DNA of 64,000 nt from Pogonophryne albipinna (GCA_028583405.1 CM053247.1:6158058-6222057); one strand, 5' to 3'. Positions 49,706 to 62,220 are shown, counted from the stretch's first letter. Notes: a model not told the origin generated them from the letters alone. Made by a program: numbers and translations.

Positions 49706-50790
49706 AAAGTAAACTATAATATTAGACATGAAGAAGTTAAACTTTAAACATCCATGACTTAAACAATGTATCCAGGATAAAAGCCACATCGTTGCACCTG
49801 CAAGGTGAATACAGCTGGTAAAAGAAAAAGTGTTTGAATGCGTACATTAGGTTTATGATATCACTGCCCCGTCTACTAAGACACGAGTGGATCTGACTTT
49901 AATTATATTTGACTTGAGTGTTTCGTAAACTTAATGTGTTGTTTAAAATAATACTTCTGCATACAGTATGTGACACTGTAAGTGTTGCACGGCCAGATAC
50001 GGCTCAAGAAGCTGACTCAGATAAGCAGAGCCGGCCCGACCCATTAAGCGACATAAGCGGCGGCTTAGGGCCCCGCAGCCACTAAGCAAAAGAAAAAAAA
50101 AGAAAAAAAGAATGTTATGTGAAAATCCAGCTTCGTAGTACAGGCCTCTGGTCCGGAGCAGGTTTGGTTCCAGGATAAGAGATCAACTCAGTGAAAGCAC
50201 CGCCTGCTGACCAATCAGAGCTCAGTGTGCGTAGTTTAAAGCGATCAAGTCATATTACAGGAGAAAGGAAATAAAGTTTAGACTGCCGTTGCAGGAAAGA
50301 CGGCCGGCAAAAATCACCGACTGTGTGAACGTTAACATTAATAGAATATCACCTCCCATCTTCAGAGCAATCTGACTATTATAACATTAGCGTTAAGAAA
50401 GCTTACTTAAATATCTGCCACAACATAAGTAACCGGATCAAAGTAACATTACGTGAGTGCAGACGTCGATGTGTCCCATTATCATTCATATCACATCATA
50501 ATGTATCATATATTTCCTTATCTGAGTCAGCTTTTTGAGCCGTATCTGGCGGTGCAACACTCACAGTGTCACATACTGTATGCAGAAGTATTATTTTAAG
50601 CAACACATTAAGTTGACGAAACACTCGAGTCAAATGTATCATAAACCTGTTAATGTATACGCATTCAAACACTTTTTCTTTTACCAGCTGCAGGAGCAAC
50701 TATGTTGCTTTTATCCTGGATAAAGTGTTTAAGTCATGGATGTTTAAAATGTAACGTCTTCATATTTGTCTAATTATAGTTGACTTTTCG
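49706..50790. repeat. Large imperfect palindrome with a hAT-like core
   Basis: 49706-50018 is inverted at 50519-50790. Shared blocks include AAACATCCATGACTTAAACA, GTTTGAATGCGTA and CATACAGTATGTGACACTGT. The left arm has about 50 extra bases near 49860-49905. The core opens with CAGAGCCGGCCCGACCCATT, a hAT-type terminus. Confidence 0.75.
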
Positions 50791-50892
50791 GCCCATTCCC
50801 AAACCGCCCCCTACACCCTACCCCTCCGTTTGCGCGTTCACGCAGAGGGTCCGCCATATTGAGGGCTGTTCCAAACCAACGAGTGTGGAGCG

Positions 50893-51791
50893 GTGTGGAG
50901 GGTGAGTCCAAGTGAGGTTCTTACCCTCATTACCTCTGCCCGCCCTACCACCTGTCCTCTGGACCCTATCCCTTCAAACCTCCTTCAGACTATCGCTCCT
51001 GATATTCTACCGTTTCTCACCCATTTCATCAACACCTCTCTAACCTCTGGTCACTTTCCAAACAGTCTCAAGGAGGCAAGAGTAAACCCTCTCCTAAAGA
51101 AACCCACTCTCAACCCGTCTGATGTTATAAACTACAGGCCTGTCTCTCTCCTCCCGTTCCTGTCTAAAACACTTGAACGCGCTGTCTTTAAACAACTCTC
51201 CTGTTATCTCCATCAGAACAACCTTCTGGATCCGCACCAGTCTGGTTTCAAGGCAGGTCACTCCACAGAAACTGCCCTCCTTGCTGTCTCTGAGGAACTG
51301 CACACGGCTAAAGCAGCATCCCTCTCCTCTGTCATCATCCTTCTGGACCTGTCTGCTGCATTCGACACGGTGAATCATCAGATCCTCCTTCGCACTCTCC
51401 AAGAACTTGGAGTTTCAGGCTCTGCACTTTCCCTCATCACCTCATACCTCAAAGACCGCACCTACAGGGTTACTTGGAGAGGGTCGGAGTCCGACCCTTG
51501 TCAATTAACTACAGGGGTCCCTCAGGGCTCTGTTCTTGGTCCCCTCCTCTTCTCCTTGTACACAAACTCGCTCGGATCTGTCATTAGCCCGCATGGTTTT
51601 TCATACCACTGCTACGCTGACGACACCCAATTAATTCTGTCCTTTCCCCGCTCAGAGACCCAGGTCGTCGCACGCATCTCTGCTTGTCTAGCTGACATCT
51701 CTCAGTGGATGTCTGCTCATCACCTCAAGCTCAACCTTGACAAGACTGAACTGCTTTTCCTTCCGGGAAAAGATTGTCCCACTCTTGACTA
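50893..51791 (+). pseudogene. L2/CR1-type LINE reverse transcriptase fragment
   Basis: A 299-codon frame holding most of a reverse transcriptase domain: CPLDPIPSNLLQ, VNPLLKKPTLNPSDVINYRP, DPHQSGFKAGHSTETALL, LLDLSAAFDTVNH, TTGVPQGSVLGPLLFSLY and the catalytic YADD in CYADDTQL. It starts abruptly (5' truncation) and stops at 51791 where a hAT element begins; the C-terminal domain is missing. The residues needed for catalysis are present, but the protein is partial. Confidence 0.88.
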
Positions 51792-52406
51792 GGGCTGCAC
51801 GATTTTGGGAAAAAATCTAATTGCGATTTTTCTGACAAATATTGCGATTGCGATTCGAATTGCGATATTTGTTTTTAAGCGACCCAACGGAAGTTTATTG
51901 TAAAATGCGGCCATAACTCCGGCTAGGAAGGTCCTATCAACGTGCTCCCGTCTCTAGCACCCCCGCAGCCCGAGCTACGAGTGAAAAAACTAAACTTACA
52001 TGAAACTTCCGTTGGGTTGCTTTAAAGTCGAGCTTCAGTTTAAGATTCACCCTGTAATAGAAACATGTGATGGAGCATTACTAACCTGACCCAGATGGTT
52101 TGTTTCACCAAACCATCTAAAGCTCCATTGGAAGCCATTTGGAAAGGGCAGGCACTTTCAGAAGCACTTGGCAGGTGATTGGATCAATCTGTCTATCACC
52201 TTCTATCATGGGCTACTTCTGATTGATTAACAATGGCTGGTACATGTGGAGCACAGCAAGTCTGATTGGTGTGGATGACTGACACACAAGAAAAAAAATT
52301 GTAAAAAAAAAAAAAAATTGTAAAAAAATCGCAGGCTTTGCGATTTGATAATCGCATCATTTCAAATCGCGATTTCGATTTAAAATCGATTAATCGTTCA
52401 GCCCTA
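51790..52406. mobile_element. hAT-like element, TAGGGCTGCACGAT family
   Basis: Starts TAGGGCTGCACGATTTTGGG and ends ATCGTTCAGCCCTA, with GCGATT/AATCGC words inside both ends. The flanks (CTCTTGAC, GAGCAGAC) do not form a clean 8-bp duplication. Contains a nested MITE. Confidence 0.85.
51879..52020. mobile_element. 142-bp MITE nested in the hAT element
   Basis: Inverted ends GCGACCCAACGGAAGTTT / AAACTTCCGTTGGGTTGC, with the duplication TTTAA at 51874-51878 and 52021-52025. Confidence 0.85.
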
Positions 52407-52579
52407 GAGCAGACCCACGTGAGACAGTATCAACGGCAGTTTGAGGAGCGTCATTCTCTCTGGGAGCAGGAAATGGTGTTCATTCTCGGACCAGACCATT
52501 AATGTCATGTAGAGCAGCCATAGCATCTCTGTGACTGCACTCAGCCGGACTGTAGCAGGGCAGAACTGGGTGACTCTTA
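52407..52579. other. Short gap between elements
   Basis: No feature recognised. It does not continue the LINE reading frame interrupted at 51791. Confidence 0.4.
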
Positions 52580-53343
52580 TGGCGCATTTCCACTGCAGGC
52601 CTCGCTCGGCCTCGCTCGGTTTGGTTAGGCCTTATTAGGCCCGGCTCACTTTAATGCTGCGCTTCCATTACAGTTTAGGAACTGGGGTAGTTACTATAGT
52701 AACGCAGTGTAGGCGGAGCCATGACGTCATCTTCAATGAGCGCCCCAAAAAACAACACAGCCGTTAGCTGTTAGCCCTCAGAGCTCACAGCTCCTCATAT
52801 CTGTTCAGAAACTAGACAAAAGTTAAACAAGTACAAACCACAGACTGCCTGAGTCATGGAGAATACAGTCGCTGGTTTATTTATGTCTGTATAGGCCGTT
52901 GCTGTGAGTGTGGACGGTCGCAGCATATATAACGTTAGCTTAGCCAAGCTCCATTTAGAAAACAAGCATTTTAAAAGGTTTTTCGCCTGCCGTCTGTCTG
53001 CAGACTCGTCAAAGCATTAATTCATGGTTTTTACTAACCGGTATCAGTATGTTGTTACTTCGGCATCATTTTGAAACGTGTATTACAATTAAATCACGGT
53101 CAAATATGTTCATCTTGTTGTAGTTGTAGCCCCATTGCCAGCGATTCTCTCTCTAGTTTAGCATACTCAGCCCGACTCAGCCTGGTTGTTCCTGGCCCTA
53201 GAACCACGATTTTATGGTGCCAGAAAAAAGGTGAAAAAGTAGCCCCGGGCCAAAACAAGGCCAAGTGGAAATGCAACCAAAAACGGGCCCCGCACGGCTT
53301 GGCACGCTTAAAGCGAGCTACCCGCTGCAGTGGAAACGCGCCA
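52580..53343. mobile_element. PIF/Harbinger-like non-autonomous element
   Basis: Ends TGGCGCATTTCCACTGCAG and CTGCAGTGGAAACGCGCCA are inverted and flanked by TTA on both sides (52577-52579, 53344-53346), the usual 3-bp target. The 764-bp body has no transposase. Confidence 0.85.
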
Positions 53344-53346
53344 TTA

Positions 53347-54885
53347 GTGAAGCCGTCCAAGGCCATAGACAAAATGGAACCACGTACTAACATTAGGGAC
53401 ACAAGGTCATCAATGTCTCTCTTTACCTTTGGCCTAATCATAAAACAAATTAGTGGGGAAAATGTGGAACACTAATCCATCATGTGAAATGTTGAGTTAA
53501 TTTAAATAATTACCTATGGGTTGAAATCAAATTAACATTAACATTAGAACTAAAGTCAGTTAAAATTGGACTTGCACGGATCAGAATCTAAGCAATACAC
53601 CATTTTCCCAGCTCTGTAATGAAAAGGATAACAAGATTAGGTACATTACGGGAGTGTTAAAACACCCAAACATGCACACGTATCTTATTCTAGTAGAGAT
53701 GAGAGGACAAGGTCTAATGTTGTGAACAAAATTATCAAGTCAAAGCTTCAGTATTTTATCTTATGTAGCACATTTAATTCAATAATTAATCTTGAATTAC
53801 TAATAACTCTAAAGAAGGCAACAATTTACAAAGTGGATAAGGCAAATACTCATCCAAAGTGTGTGTGTGTGTGTGTGTGGGGGTGTGGGGATGTGTGTGT
53901 GCGTGGGTGGGGGTGTGGGGATGTGTGTGTGTGTGCGTGGGTGGGGGTATGGGGATGTGTGTGTGTGTACGTGGGTGGGGGTGTGGGGATGTGTGTGTGT
54001 GTGTGTGTGTGTGAGCAGCTTGTCTGCCCAAGGTTTACAGCAGTGAGAATGTTTATGAGAAACAATTCGTAGCTTAGACTGAACTCGAAGGAAACTAGAC
54101 TGGAATTCTTTTTTTTTTTTTTTTTTTTTTTAAGAAATCAAAACAACTGTCTTTATGGTATTTAAATTGGGGCAAGTATAACCCCTTCATGGATTTGGTT
54201 AGCAACAAAGTGATACTGATCTCTGTCTCTGTCATGATTTATTGTGTGGGCCTGTGAAGGAGAGGCCCAGGGAAAACAACATCTATCTTGGAACTGCAAT
54301 TACTTATCTTAAAGAGATTGCAACATTATACTCCTTTAAAAAAATTGCTCAATTCATTTAACACATTTATTATGCACACAATAAAAACCTCAACAAATAT
54401 ATTGATCCTGGCTTAACCAGCGACCTTTACTCTATTGTTCATAAGCTCAGTAGTTTAACAACTATTAGAATTGTAGTAATGTCTGTGGACCAATTGTACT
54501 AGTAATCATTTGAAACAGTTTAATAAAGAATGTTAAACTATATTTAAAAACTGTAATTGAACTTCAACCTATATCAATTATCTGATTCCAGTGGCCAGTT
54601 GGAATAGACAATCAACAAAGTTTCCATTTTGCAGCAACAGCGCAAAAGGTTTCAACACAATTAGTATTATGTCTGAGTCTAGTTCTGTCTTGCTTTGTTT
54701 CGGAATGTGTTCAATACATTACGTTTTTTTCATTCATTATCACCATACAATACATAGATTAAGAATAAGTGAAACAAATAATACAACATTGACCTAATTG
54801 AGCAGACAGATTTTTTTGCAACCCTGATCTCCTCAGGCCGGTATTTACGACCAGCAGTGATGCCTCTGAGGGTCTCAGGGTGTAA
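53347..54885. other. Non-coding stretch with GT/GGGGAT repeat
   Basis: 53859-54015 is a GTGTGTG / GTGGGGATG tandem of about four ~37-bp units. A poly-T tract is at 54106-54132. No gene. Confidence 0.6.
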
Positions 54886-56364
54886 GGGTGCATTCACACC
54901 TAATAGTCCGCTCTCTGGTGCGCACCAGACCACAGTTTGTTACATTGTTTAATTTTTCAGAAGGTTCGGTTTGCGTTCACACTGGCAAAACTCAAACGGA
55001 CTATACACTTTAAACACAAGTCATGTGCTCGGAAATGCTGTTCAACCATTGGTCAGACATTAAGGGGGTAAAAACACAAATCCCTGCAATTTCTAGCGGA
55101 GCCTCCGCCATGGAACATCGGCACTTTCGGCAGGTTATTCTCATGCTGCTGTTAGTCTGGAGATCAACAGACACTAGCGGCCCGCGCATATGATTATATA
55201 ATCAGACAACGTCCGTTAAAAAACATTATAAAACGGACAAGTCAAATCAAGCAATCTGATTGGTTCTAAGCCGTGATATACTGAGCGTATACCACGGGTA
55301 GAATTGTAAGTTACTTTTCACAACAAATCAGTATCCCTCCGCGTCTGAGAAAAACAGTATACTGTTGGGCTGAACGTTTGCTTTTCATACTGGAACAAGA
55401 AAGCAGCGGAGAAGTAACGGGGCAGAAACCCTCCTTTTTACGCAGCGGTCCAGACATAGACATCAAACGGCAAAACATATTCAGTGTGCAGTTCCTTTGG
55501 CATTAGGGCAGGGATATCTAGATACTTTCCAAGGTTTGACATCATGAACTGTGCTACTTTTAAAGCAAGCAGCGATGTTTTCAAATCTGTAATCAAAGAG
55601 GTCCGCAAAAACGCTATCGAAGCAGTTCCTGCCATTGCTACGTTAGTTCAAACGGTAACAACGGACTATTTTTCCTGGCGGATGCATGACAATTGAAATC
55701 AATACATACAACTATTTTTTAAATCAATAAAATCATTTTCTAAATCCACAAAAGCATTTAAATTAATATTGGGAGTCATGTTGTTACTTCGTTGAGAATG
55801 TGGCCATGTAATAAGCGGGATAATGTGCATGCCTTCATGCCGATCTAGATCCCTCCGCTTCGCGTCGGGCTCCTGATCAGCCTGTCGGTGTTCTTTTCCC
55901 CATAATGACCGCGCCGCTGCACATTATCCATGAGAGACGTTCTGCAGTAAGGAGGGGCGTTTCACCGACGACAGGTGTTCTTACTTTTATGTAGTTGACG
56001 GAGAATTTTTACTTTACACGACACTGTTCAACACTTAATTCTGCTTCACTCTAACTAAACAACCGCGGATGTCTTGAAAGACTCTTTCGCTAAATATTTT
56101 GAAGATATCCGCGTTCTTGTGACACGTAAATACTACGCTTCCTATGTTTTGGTGCGGATCGCGTTCACACCAGCAATGAACCGCTCCAGAGTTCACTAGC
56201 AAGCGTTCCGAGACCACCTATTTTAGCGGACCAGAGTCCGGTTGTTTAGTTCACTTAAGAGGTCTCGGATTGTGTTCACACCGACCCAAATGAACCGCAC
56301 CAAGTGGCTAAACGCACCAGGGTTTGATTCAACCGGACTATAAAAGGCTGGTGTGAACGCACCC
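54886..56364. mobile_element. PIF/Harbinger-like element, 1.48 kb
   Basis: Ends GGGTGCATTCACACC and GGTGTGAACGCACCC are inverted, with TAA on both sides (54883-54885, 56365-56367). The interior has a further patch bounded by GATAATGTGCATGCC and CTGCACATTATCC (55825-55932). Short frames only; no transposase motif recognised. Confidence 0.8.
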
Positions 56365-56367
56365 TAA

Positions 56368-56793
56368 GACAGATGCAGGACATAAAAACACTCTTTTGCT
56401 ATTTATTTTCATTTTTGCAGCACATTTGCAGCACATTTATACTATAATATATAATTTTGCTTTACATCTTTACATTATTTATTTTTCTCAAGTCATTTAC
56501 TTTTGGTGAGATAACCAAAGTTTAGTTCATTTTACCCTGGCTATGGACTGATTCATTATTAGTTGTTACAAAGCATACACAAGACGGCGGGTAGGCAAAC
56601 CAATATAGAAACAATTAGACAAACAAACATGAACTCGCAATAAACACCAGCGCGACAGCAAAGTTCATCCAGCTCAATTTAGTCCGAATTAAGAGGTTTC
56701 AGAGGGGGTAGGAAATTATAGAAATGGAGCACCTACTCGCGCATCCACCCTTGTACAAGTGCTAAGATCGTGCCTGAAGACCGTCCAAAAGCG
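56368..56793. other. Gap between elements
   Basis: AT-rich; no feature recognised. Confidence 0.4.
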
Positions 56794-58244
56794 CAACCCT
56801 GTCTCCTAAAAATTACGTTCCCACAGAACTAAACTGCATTCTCAATTACGTTTAGTCAGAAACGTATTTTCTCCCACGTTACGTTCGTTATGAACGTATC
56901 TCAAATACGTTTATTTTCTACATATCTTCTAGAAACATATTTTCTCCCACGTTACGTTTCTTATGAACGTATCTTAAATACGTTTATTTTCTACATATCT
57001 TTGCCATTTATTGTCTTGCTTATAATAATGATAATAGTCATTTATAAATATATAATTTTAGAGCACACATTTGAAATCAGTAGGCGAGGCTGTAATTTCT
57101 CCAGCTGTTACTCTCATGAACGAGGCAGAAAATAATAGTTTTAACATGCCAAAAAGCTGCTGTGGCGTTTATTGCACCTCAAACATTAAAACAAATCCAG
57201 AGTTACGTGTTTCTGTACTTCCTCTAAGAAGAAAGGACAGTAACAGAAGATCTCTGTGGCTTCAGGCTTGATCGCCGTTCAAATGACAGCGTTGGTTTCC
57301 CCAAAAGTGGGCGGGGCTGTAAAGTGACGTAGATTTTACTCTCATCTATTATTCAAACCCATTCTATTTATTCTAACGTAAATTATATGCCAGTGTTTTA
57401 TCTTTTTATTTATTTGTTTTATTTTAAATCGTATAATGTCGGACTTTTTTTCCGTCTGTGAGGAAAAGAAATGGGGCTCAGAGCCTCAAATACTGAAATC
57501 TGTATTTTTGTAAATCTTTTTTTCCTTCTAATTTGTTATTATTTTCTAAATAACACACTGTTATTTACTCAACAATAACACACAATTATCCTTGTTTTTA
57601 TTTATTCGTTTAATTCTATAATCTTGGGCTTTTTAGCATGCTTTTTAGCCGTAAATAAAGTCACCGGAAACAGACGTATAGGCCTATAAGGGACATTTCG
57701 AGCGATACACACCACTAACCCCACAAACCCACTGAACAGATTACCCAAGATCCTCAGCTTGAAGCTCGTTGATTGGATGTTTTAGCCGCAATGCATGTTG
57801 GGATATGGTGTTAATAAGATATGATATCCGAAAACGAAAAATAAAATAATACTTTATTCCGAGTGTTCTTGCTTTTCTCTTTGGAAGTCATCACATAACG
57901 GCATTGTAATACACGGTTCGGCTGCATTAAATATTACACATCTGCCGTAGTTCTTTATTTATAGAGCCCTGATGAGAAGACTTCTGGACAAACTTGAAGA
58001 ACTGCATCTTGCATTTCTTTTCACAAAATACGTCTCCTTGTAGTATCAATAGTAATTCGGCTGACTTTTATATTTGATCCAATTAGTAGATAGGTTATAT
58101 TTACGCCATAACGGTGCACAGCTGATAGAAAAGGACTTGTAGTTTTTAAAGATATTACTGATTTTATTTGAATATAAGAATGTAAATACTGAGTTGAGAG
58201 AATAGTCAGGGGATTTGGGGGAGACACATCTATGGAATCACAAT
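56794..58244 (+). mobile_element. THAP element, copy 2, right end missing
   Basis: Begins CAACCCTGTCTCCTAAAAAT and is nearly identical to 16246-17685, including two subterminal repeats and the THAP-like frame. Homology stops near 58244 and no right inverted repeat follows. Small indels separate the copies, for example extra sequence near 57700 and a deletion near 58005. Confidence 0.85.
57146..57271 (+). pseudogene. THAP-like fragment, copy 2
   Basis: MPKSCCGVYCTSNIKTNPEL ... RRSLWLQA then stop. Differs from 16596-16721 by V-to-G and A-to-S, and has the same stop after LWLQA. The shared stop means it predates the split or belongs to the normal gene structure. Confidence 0.6.
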
Positions 58245-58779
58245 TAATTTATGAAAGTCCTTGTAAGTAAGGAAAAGTACATATAAAATAACTAATCCTT
58301 TGTAAAGTTATATTTCACTTCCTGTGCAATACATTGGACCAAACCTGTAATATGTGTAAAATAGAAATTCAATACATTTTTTTTGCCACTTTTATTTACA
58401 GCCTGAAATCATGATTTTGAAAACATTTATTGATTTCAACAATTTACATTAAAACATTGTATCATTACTAAAACTCATGAGGAATATTAAATCATTGCCC
58501 AGCCACAGATGATAGACAAGAAAATATGAACGTTTTTATAAATATAGTCTTATATCATTTAATTGAATTAAAAAAATGCAGTAGTTTAAAAAAACCTGCA
58601 AGAATTATTTCAAATAATCTGTGCAGACAATCGAACGAAAAAATCATGTAAACATAACTTCTTTGGCATAATTCAGCTTAGACTTCTAGAACTAAACACT
58701 GAAAAACAGACTTCCCAAATAAAATAAAATAAATCAGGACAAAGAAATATTGTCGGACAAACATCCTGCAGAACATTAA
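58245..58779. other. Downstream region of the UGT gene
   Basis: Presumed 3' UTR. A minus-strand AATAAA lies at 58396-58391, 384 nt past the stop, and is a candidate polyA signal. AT-rich, otherwise featureless. Confidence 0.45.
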
Positions 58780-60360
58780 TCATTCCTTTTTGACTTTGTT
58801 TCTGGAAAAAAATATTTGCCACAAAACCTTAATTGCATAAATAAAAACTGCAAAAACTAGAAAAACGACTGCAAGCAAAAAGGCCACCACATCGATCGAG
58901 TGGTACTGGATCTTGGACATCTTGTAAGACTCTGTCCTAAGATGTGCTGCTCCCTTGTTCCTCATCACAAACTCGATCCAGAACATGGCCTTGTCCAGTG
59001 GTTTCATGGGCTGGTCTCTGTGCAGGTTAGACAGCACCCTCATCTTCTCCCTGTAGGTTGGGTCATAGAGTACCTCCTTCAGCACCTCCAGGAAGTTGTC
59101 TTTGTTCACAGTTGCAATGTCCAGGACTTGGGCCACACCTCTTGCTTTCATCCTGAAGAAGTTGTCAGGCTGGTCAAACATGAGGGGCAGGCCCACAAGG
59201 GGTACACCGTGGTAGATGGCCTCCTGGATTCCATTGGTGCCTCCGTGGGTCACAAACAATTTGGTCTTGTGGTGACCCAGGAGGTCGTTCTGAGGTACCC
59301 AATCCAACAGTAAGGTGTTGTTGCCGAGGGTTGATGGTCTTTTGCCTTTGTGCCTCCAGATCACCTTCTGAGGAAGTTGGGCAAAAGCAGCAGCAATGTC
59401 CTCAGTAATGTCCTCAGGAAGTGCTGCTACCAGGGTTCCCAAAGTCATAACGATAACACCATGTTCACCAGAGCTCTGGACAAAGTCTTCTAATTCTTTA
59501 GACAGGGGCTTGGAGGGTTTGCACTGAAATCCTGACATGTAGACAATGTTTGGCATTGTGGGTCTTGGGAACTCAAAGGTAAAATCGTTCCTCATTAGCC
59601 AGATGTCTGCTGCCTGAAAAAGCTCCATGTAATGAACATCATTTCCAAAGTAACGCTGGACAAATGGTTTGTAGTTGGAATCTGTTACATACCAAATATG
59701 AAAACAAGTAAAGAAAAAGTATGTTAAGTTCTTAACCCGCTGGAGGAAATTCATCTTGTCAGTGAGCTCTGCCCCTAGTATTGGGACATATGACAATGGG
59801 GAAGGTGCAATTGCATGATGTGCCTCACCCAGAAAAGTCCCCCTCACATTGAGGACAAGTGGAAGACTCAAACGATGACCAATAAGCACCCCTGCCCCGA
59901 TCGCAGGGTCTGTCAGAACTAATTCATACTTGGCATCATTCAAGCTCTGCATCAGTTGGGTATTCTCAAACATCTCCCCTACCATTGCAATCATTTGCTT
60001 GTTCATCTGATAGAACTGTTCCATCTGTTCATACTCCAGGGATAAACGCGCCCAAAGTGAAGCACCATCCCGACGCATGGTCAGCATTTTGGTTACAAAT
60101 ATCCCAAAGTCTTTCTTATTAAAGCCAGCAGCAGAATTGATTGTGATGGACTTGTAGTAAGGGGACTCTGTCTTGATGTACCAGCTGTTTGATGGCCGTA
60201 GAACTGTGAGGTCGTGACCTCTGGAGTGAAGCTCTTCGACGAGGACTTTCATGTTGATCCAATGGCTTCCATCCACAGGGACAACCAAGATTTTCCCTGA
60301 ATTTACCAAGGGTGAAGAGCAGAGCACCACTGCAAGTGCGGTCAAGATTGGTCGGTACAT
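58780..60360 (-). CDS. UDP-glucuronosyltransferase, UGT5-like, single coding exon
   Basis: A 526-residue ER enzyme that would transfer glucuronic acid from UDP-glucuronate to lipophilic substrates. Residues 1-22 form a signal peptide. PVDGSHW carries the catalytic His (33) and LVLTDPAIG the partner Asp (151). The C-terminal donor-binding signature runs from WVPQNDLLGHHKTKLFVTHG (354) to FDQPDN (about 400), with HGG at 372-374, E380 and D396-Q397. A membrane anchor (491-511) and the tail KVKKE, a KxKxx-type ER retrieval signal, close it. The ATG at 60360 is chosen because TTTTCTTTCAG, a splice acceptor, ends at 60363; the seven extra upstream codons would be intronic. The uninterrupted coding exon is as in fish UGT5, unlike five-exon UGT1/2. 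All key residues are intact. Confidence 0.95.
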   Translation of the reverse strand: MYRPILTALAVVLCSSPLVNSGKILVVPVDGSHWINMKVLVEELHSRGHDLTVLRPSNSWYIKTESPYYKSITINSAAGFNKKDFGIFVTKMLTMRRDGASLWARLSLEYEQMEQFYQMNKQMIAMVGEMFENTQLMQSLNDAKYELVLTDPAIGAGVLIGHRLSLPLVLNVRGTFLGEAHHAIAPSPLSYVPILGAELTDKMNFLQRVKNLTYFFFTCFHIWYVTDSNYKPFVQRYFGNDVHYMELFQAADIWLMRNDFTFEFPRPTMPNIVYMSGFQCKPSKPLSKELEDFVQSSGEHGVIVMTLGTLVAALPEDITEDIAAAFAQLPQKVIWRHKGKRPSTLGNNTLLLDWVPQNDLLGHHKTKLFVTHGGTNGIQEAIYHGVPLVGLPLMFDQPDNFFRMKARGVAQVLDIATVNKDNFLEVLKEVLYDPTYREKMRVLSNLHRDQPMKPLDKAMFWIEFVMRNKGAAHLRTESYKMSKIQYHSIDVVAFLLAVVFLVFAVFIYAIKVLWQIFFSRNKVKKE

Positions 60361-61513
60361 CTCTGAAAGAAAATCTGACAAGAGATGTGATAATGTTAGA
60401 TCTTCCAGATTTCAAAAGGCTTTTCATTTCTGAATATCCAACTTATGCTTCAGCTTGACAAATAATTTAACATAAATCTGGTTTCTGAGCTAATTTGCGA
60501 ACTATGGCTAGTGGTTTATAAGAGGACACGACTTACCATGTTACAGAGGCTCTGAACCTAATGATGAACTAAAACTGTATATAAGATATTGGTTAGATAA
60601 AGATGTACAATATTTGTTACAAGGTTAAGGATCTTTAAGAGACTGCAAGCAGTGTCATCATCAAAACTGCTAAGCAAAGTAGGAGTTGTGAGTAAGCTTC
60701 CAGACAACAGGCTCAATTGACTTTGTTATTTTAGCTATAATTCAGAGAAACTTCAAAAATAACAAGATAATGACTGTAAATGTGGCATATGTGTGTGTAC
60801 AGTTTTTTTTAACCTCAGTTATTTCCAACTAATTGTTGGGACATTTCAGTTTGCAAAAGGGCACCTTGTTCTTGTGTTTGTTTGACAATTAAAGGCTCTG
60901 ATGATTTAGTCAAAGGGAAAGGGGCATTCAATTATAAGATTTTGATACAAAACTGGTCAAAGATTACAACATAAATGTCTTGTTGTGTAAAATATGTTTT
61001 CAATTACCCCTGTAAAATGTAGGATATCGTTTTTAAACAGGAAGTGCAAACTTCAAATCTGTCATATAGCACATGCTTTCTTCAAGGCTGTACATCTGAT
61101 TAGTTACATTTGTATTAGTGGAAAATATCAGAAAGTATCTGAATTCACACCTGCATGAAAAAACAAGCATAATATAGGGTTGGAAAATAAAGTTATAGTC
61201 ATTTTTATTATATGAACAAAGATATGTGGATGAGTCCACGAATGCACAGGTGGCATGTGTTTATCACCATTGTCCACACAGGATCACACAGACCTTCGCA
61301 GGCAGGGGCAGCAGCAACCTTGCCCCTCTGCAAATGAATATGCAAATGCTTAACCACTTCTTTCTTTTCAATCATCAATTTCTAATTTTTATTTTAATCG
61401 ATTAAGCTAAAAGCCAACTGCATTCTAAGTCTTGCCAGCTCAAGTAAACATGATTATTGACACAATGGCAACCTTTTCCAGCTCTGAGGATCAACAACAC
61501 TAACAGTTAAGTT

Positions 61514-61700
61514 ATGGAGTGTGGACTGGTACTTGGAGAGGTCCCAGTTCACCTCCTGAGCCCTGCCGTGGAGCAACGGCCCACCCCCCCACTCCCCATT
61601 GCTCCCCGGGTGCTGTACAATAGCTGCCCACTGCTCCTAGTACTAGGATGGGTAAACAGCAGAGAACACATTTCACTGTGTGCATGAACATGTGACCATT
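61514..61700 (+). mobile_element. SINE body and tail, head missing
   Basis: TATGGAGTGTGGACTGGTAC, GGTCCCAGTTCACCTCCTG and CATTTCACTGTGTGCATG match the body of the 15281 element and its usual downstream part. The tRNA-like head is absent. Confidence 0.65.
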
Positions 61701-62184
61701 AAAGAGGGTTTCATCCCTCCAATTCTATCCATATATCTAAGAGCACAGTGTGTGTTTTAGTAGTTTCAGAAGTGCAGAAAAAACAAAGCTGAAGCACACC
61801 ACTACAAGGCTTTCTATGAAGGATTTGCAGCAAACTGAAGCACACTGCTTCAAGTCTTACATAACTTCCTGATTCCCTGATTATACAACACAAGAACAAT
61901 GTGTGGGAATTCCTGCCGCTTATTCCCAGGAGTTTTACAAAAGCTGTTTTGATGTGGTAAATGTTCTCTCTCTCAGGTTTCACAGCTTTGTGTGTCAGTA
62001 ATAATAGGTTTTAAACTAGGAACGGTATATAAAAGCAGCTGCCTTTTGTACTTACAAGGACACATGTCAATCAAGCTTATTGCATTATGTTGCAAAGAAG
62101 CACAACTGTTAGGTTTATCTTATTAAGTAATTTTTTTTTTTCAGTTTCATTTGTCTCAAAGACCATACTTATGTTCTACTACTG

Positions 62185-62185
<1 letters not shown>

Positions 62186-62220
<35 letters not shown>

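Noticed and set aside
53722..54072. Cys/Val/Gly-rich and His/Thr-rich frames
   Set aside because: Both strands of the GT/GGGGAT tandem repeat.
55438..55696. A host gene inside the PIF-like element
   Set aside because: Only short overlapping frames on both strands inside a transposon with clear ends; no splice or domain evidence.
60361..60381. Upstream UGT start giving seven extra residues (MSDFLSE)
   Set aside because: Those codons overlap a TTTTCTTTCAG splice acceptor, and the next Met opens a clean signal peptide.
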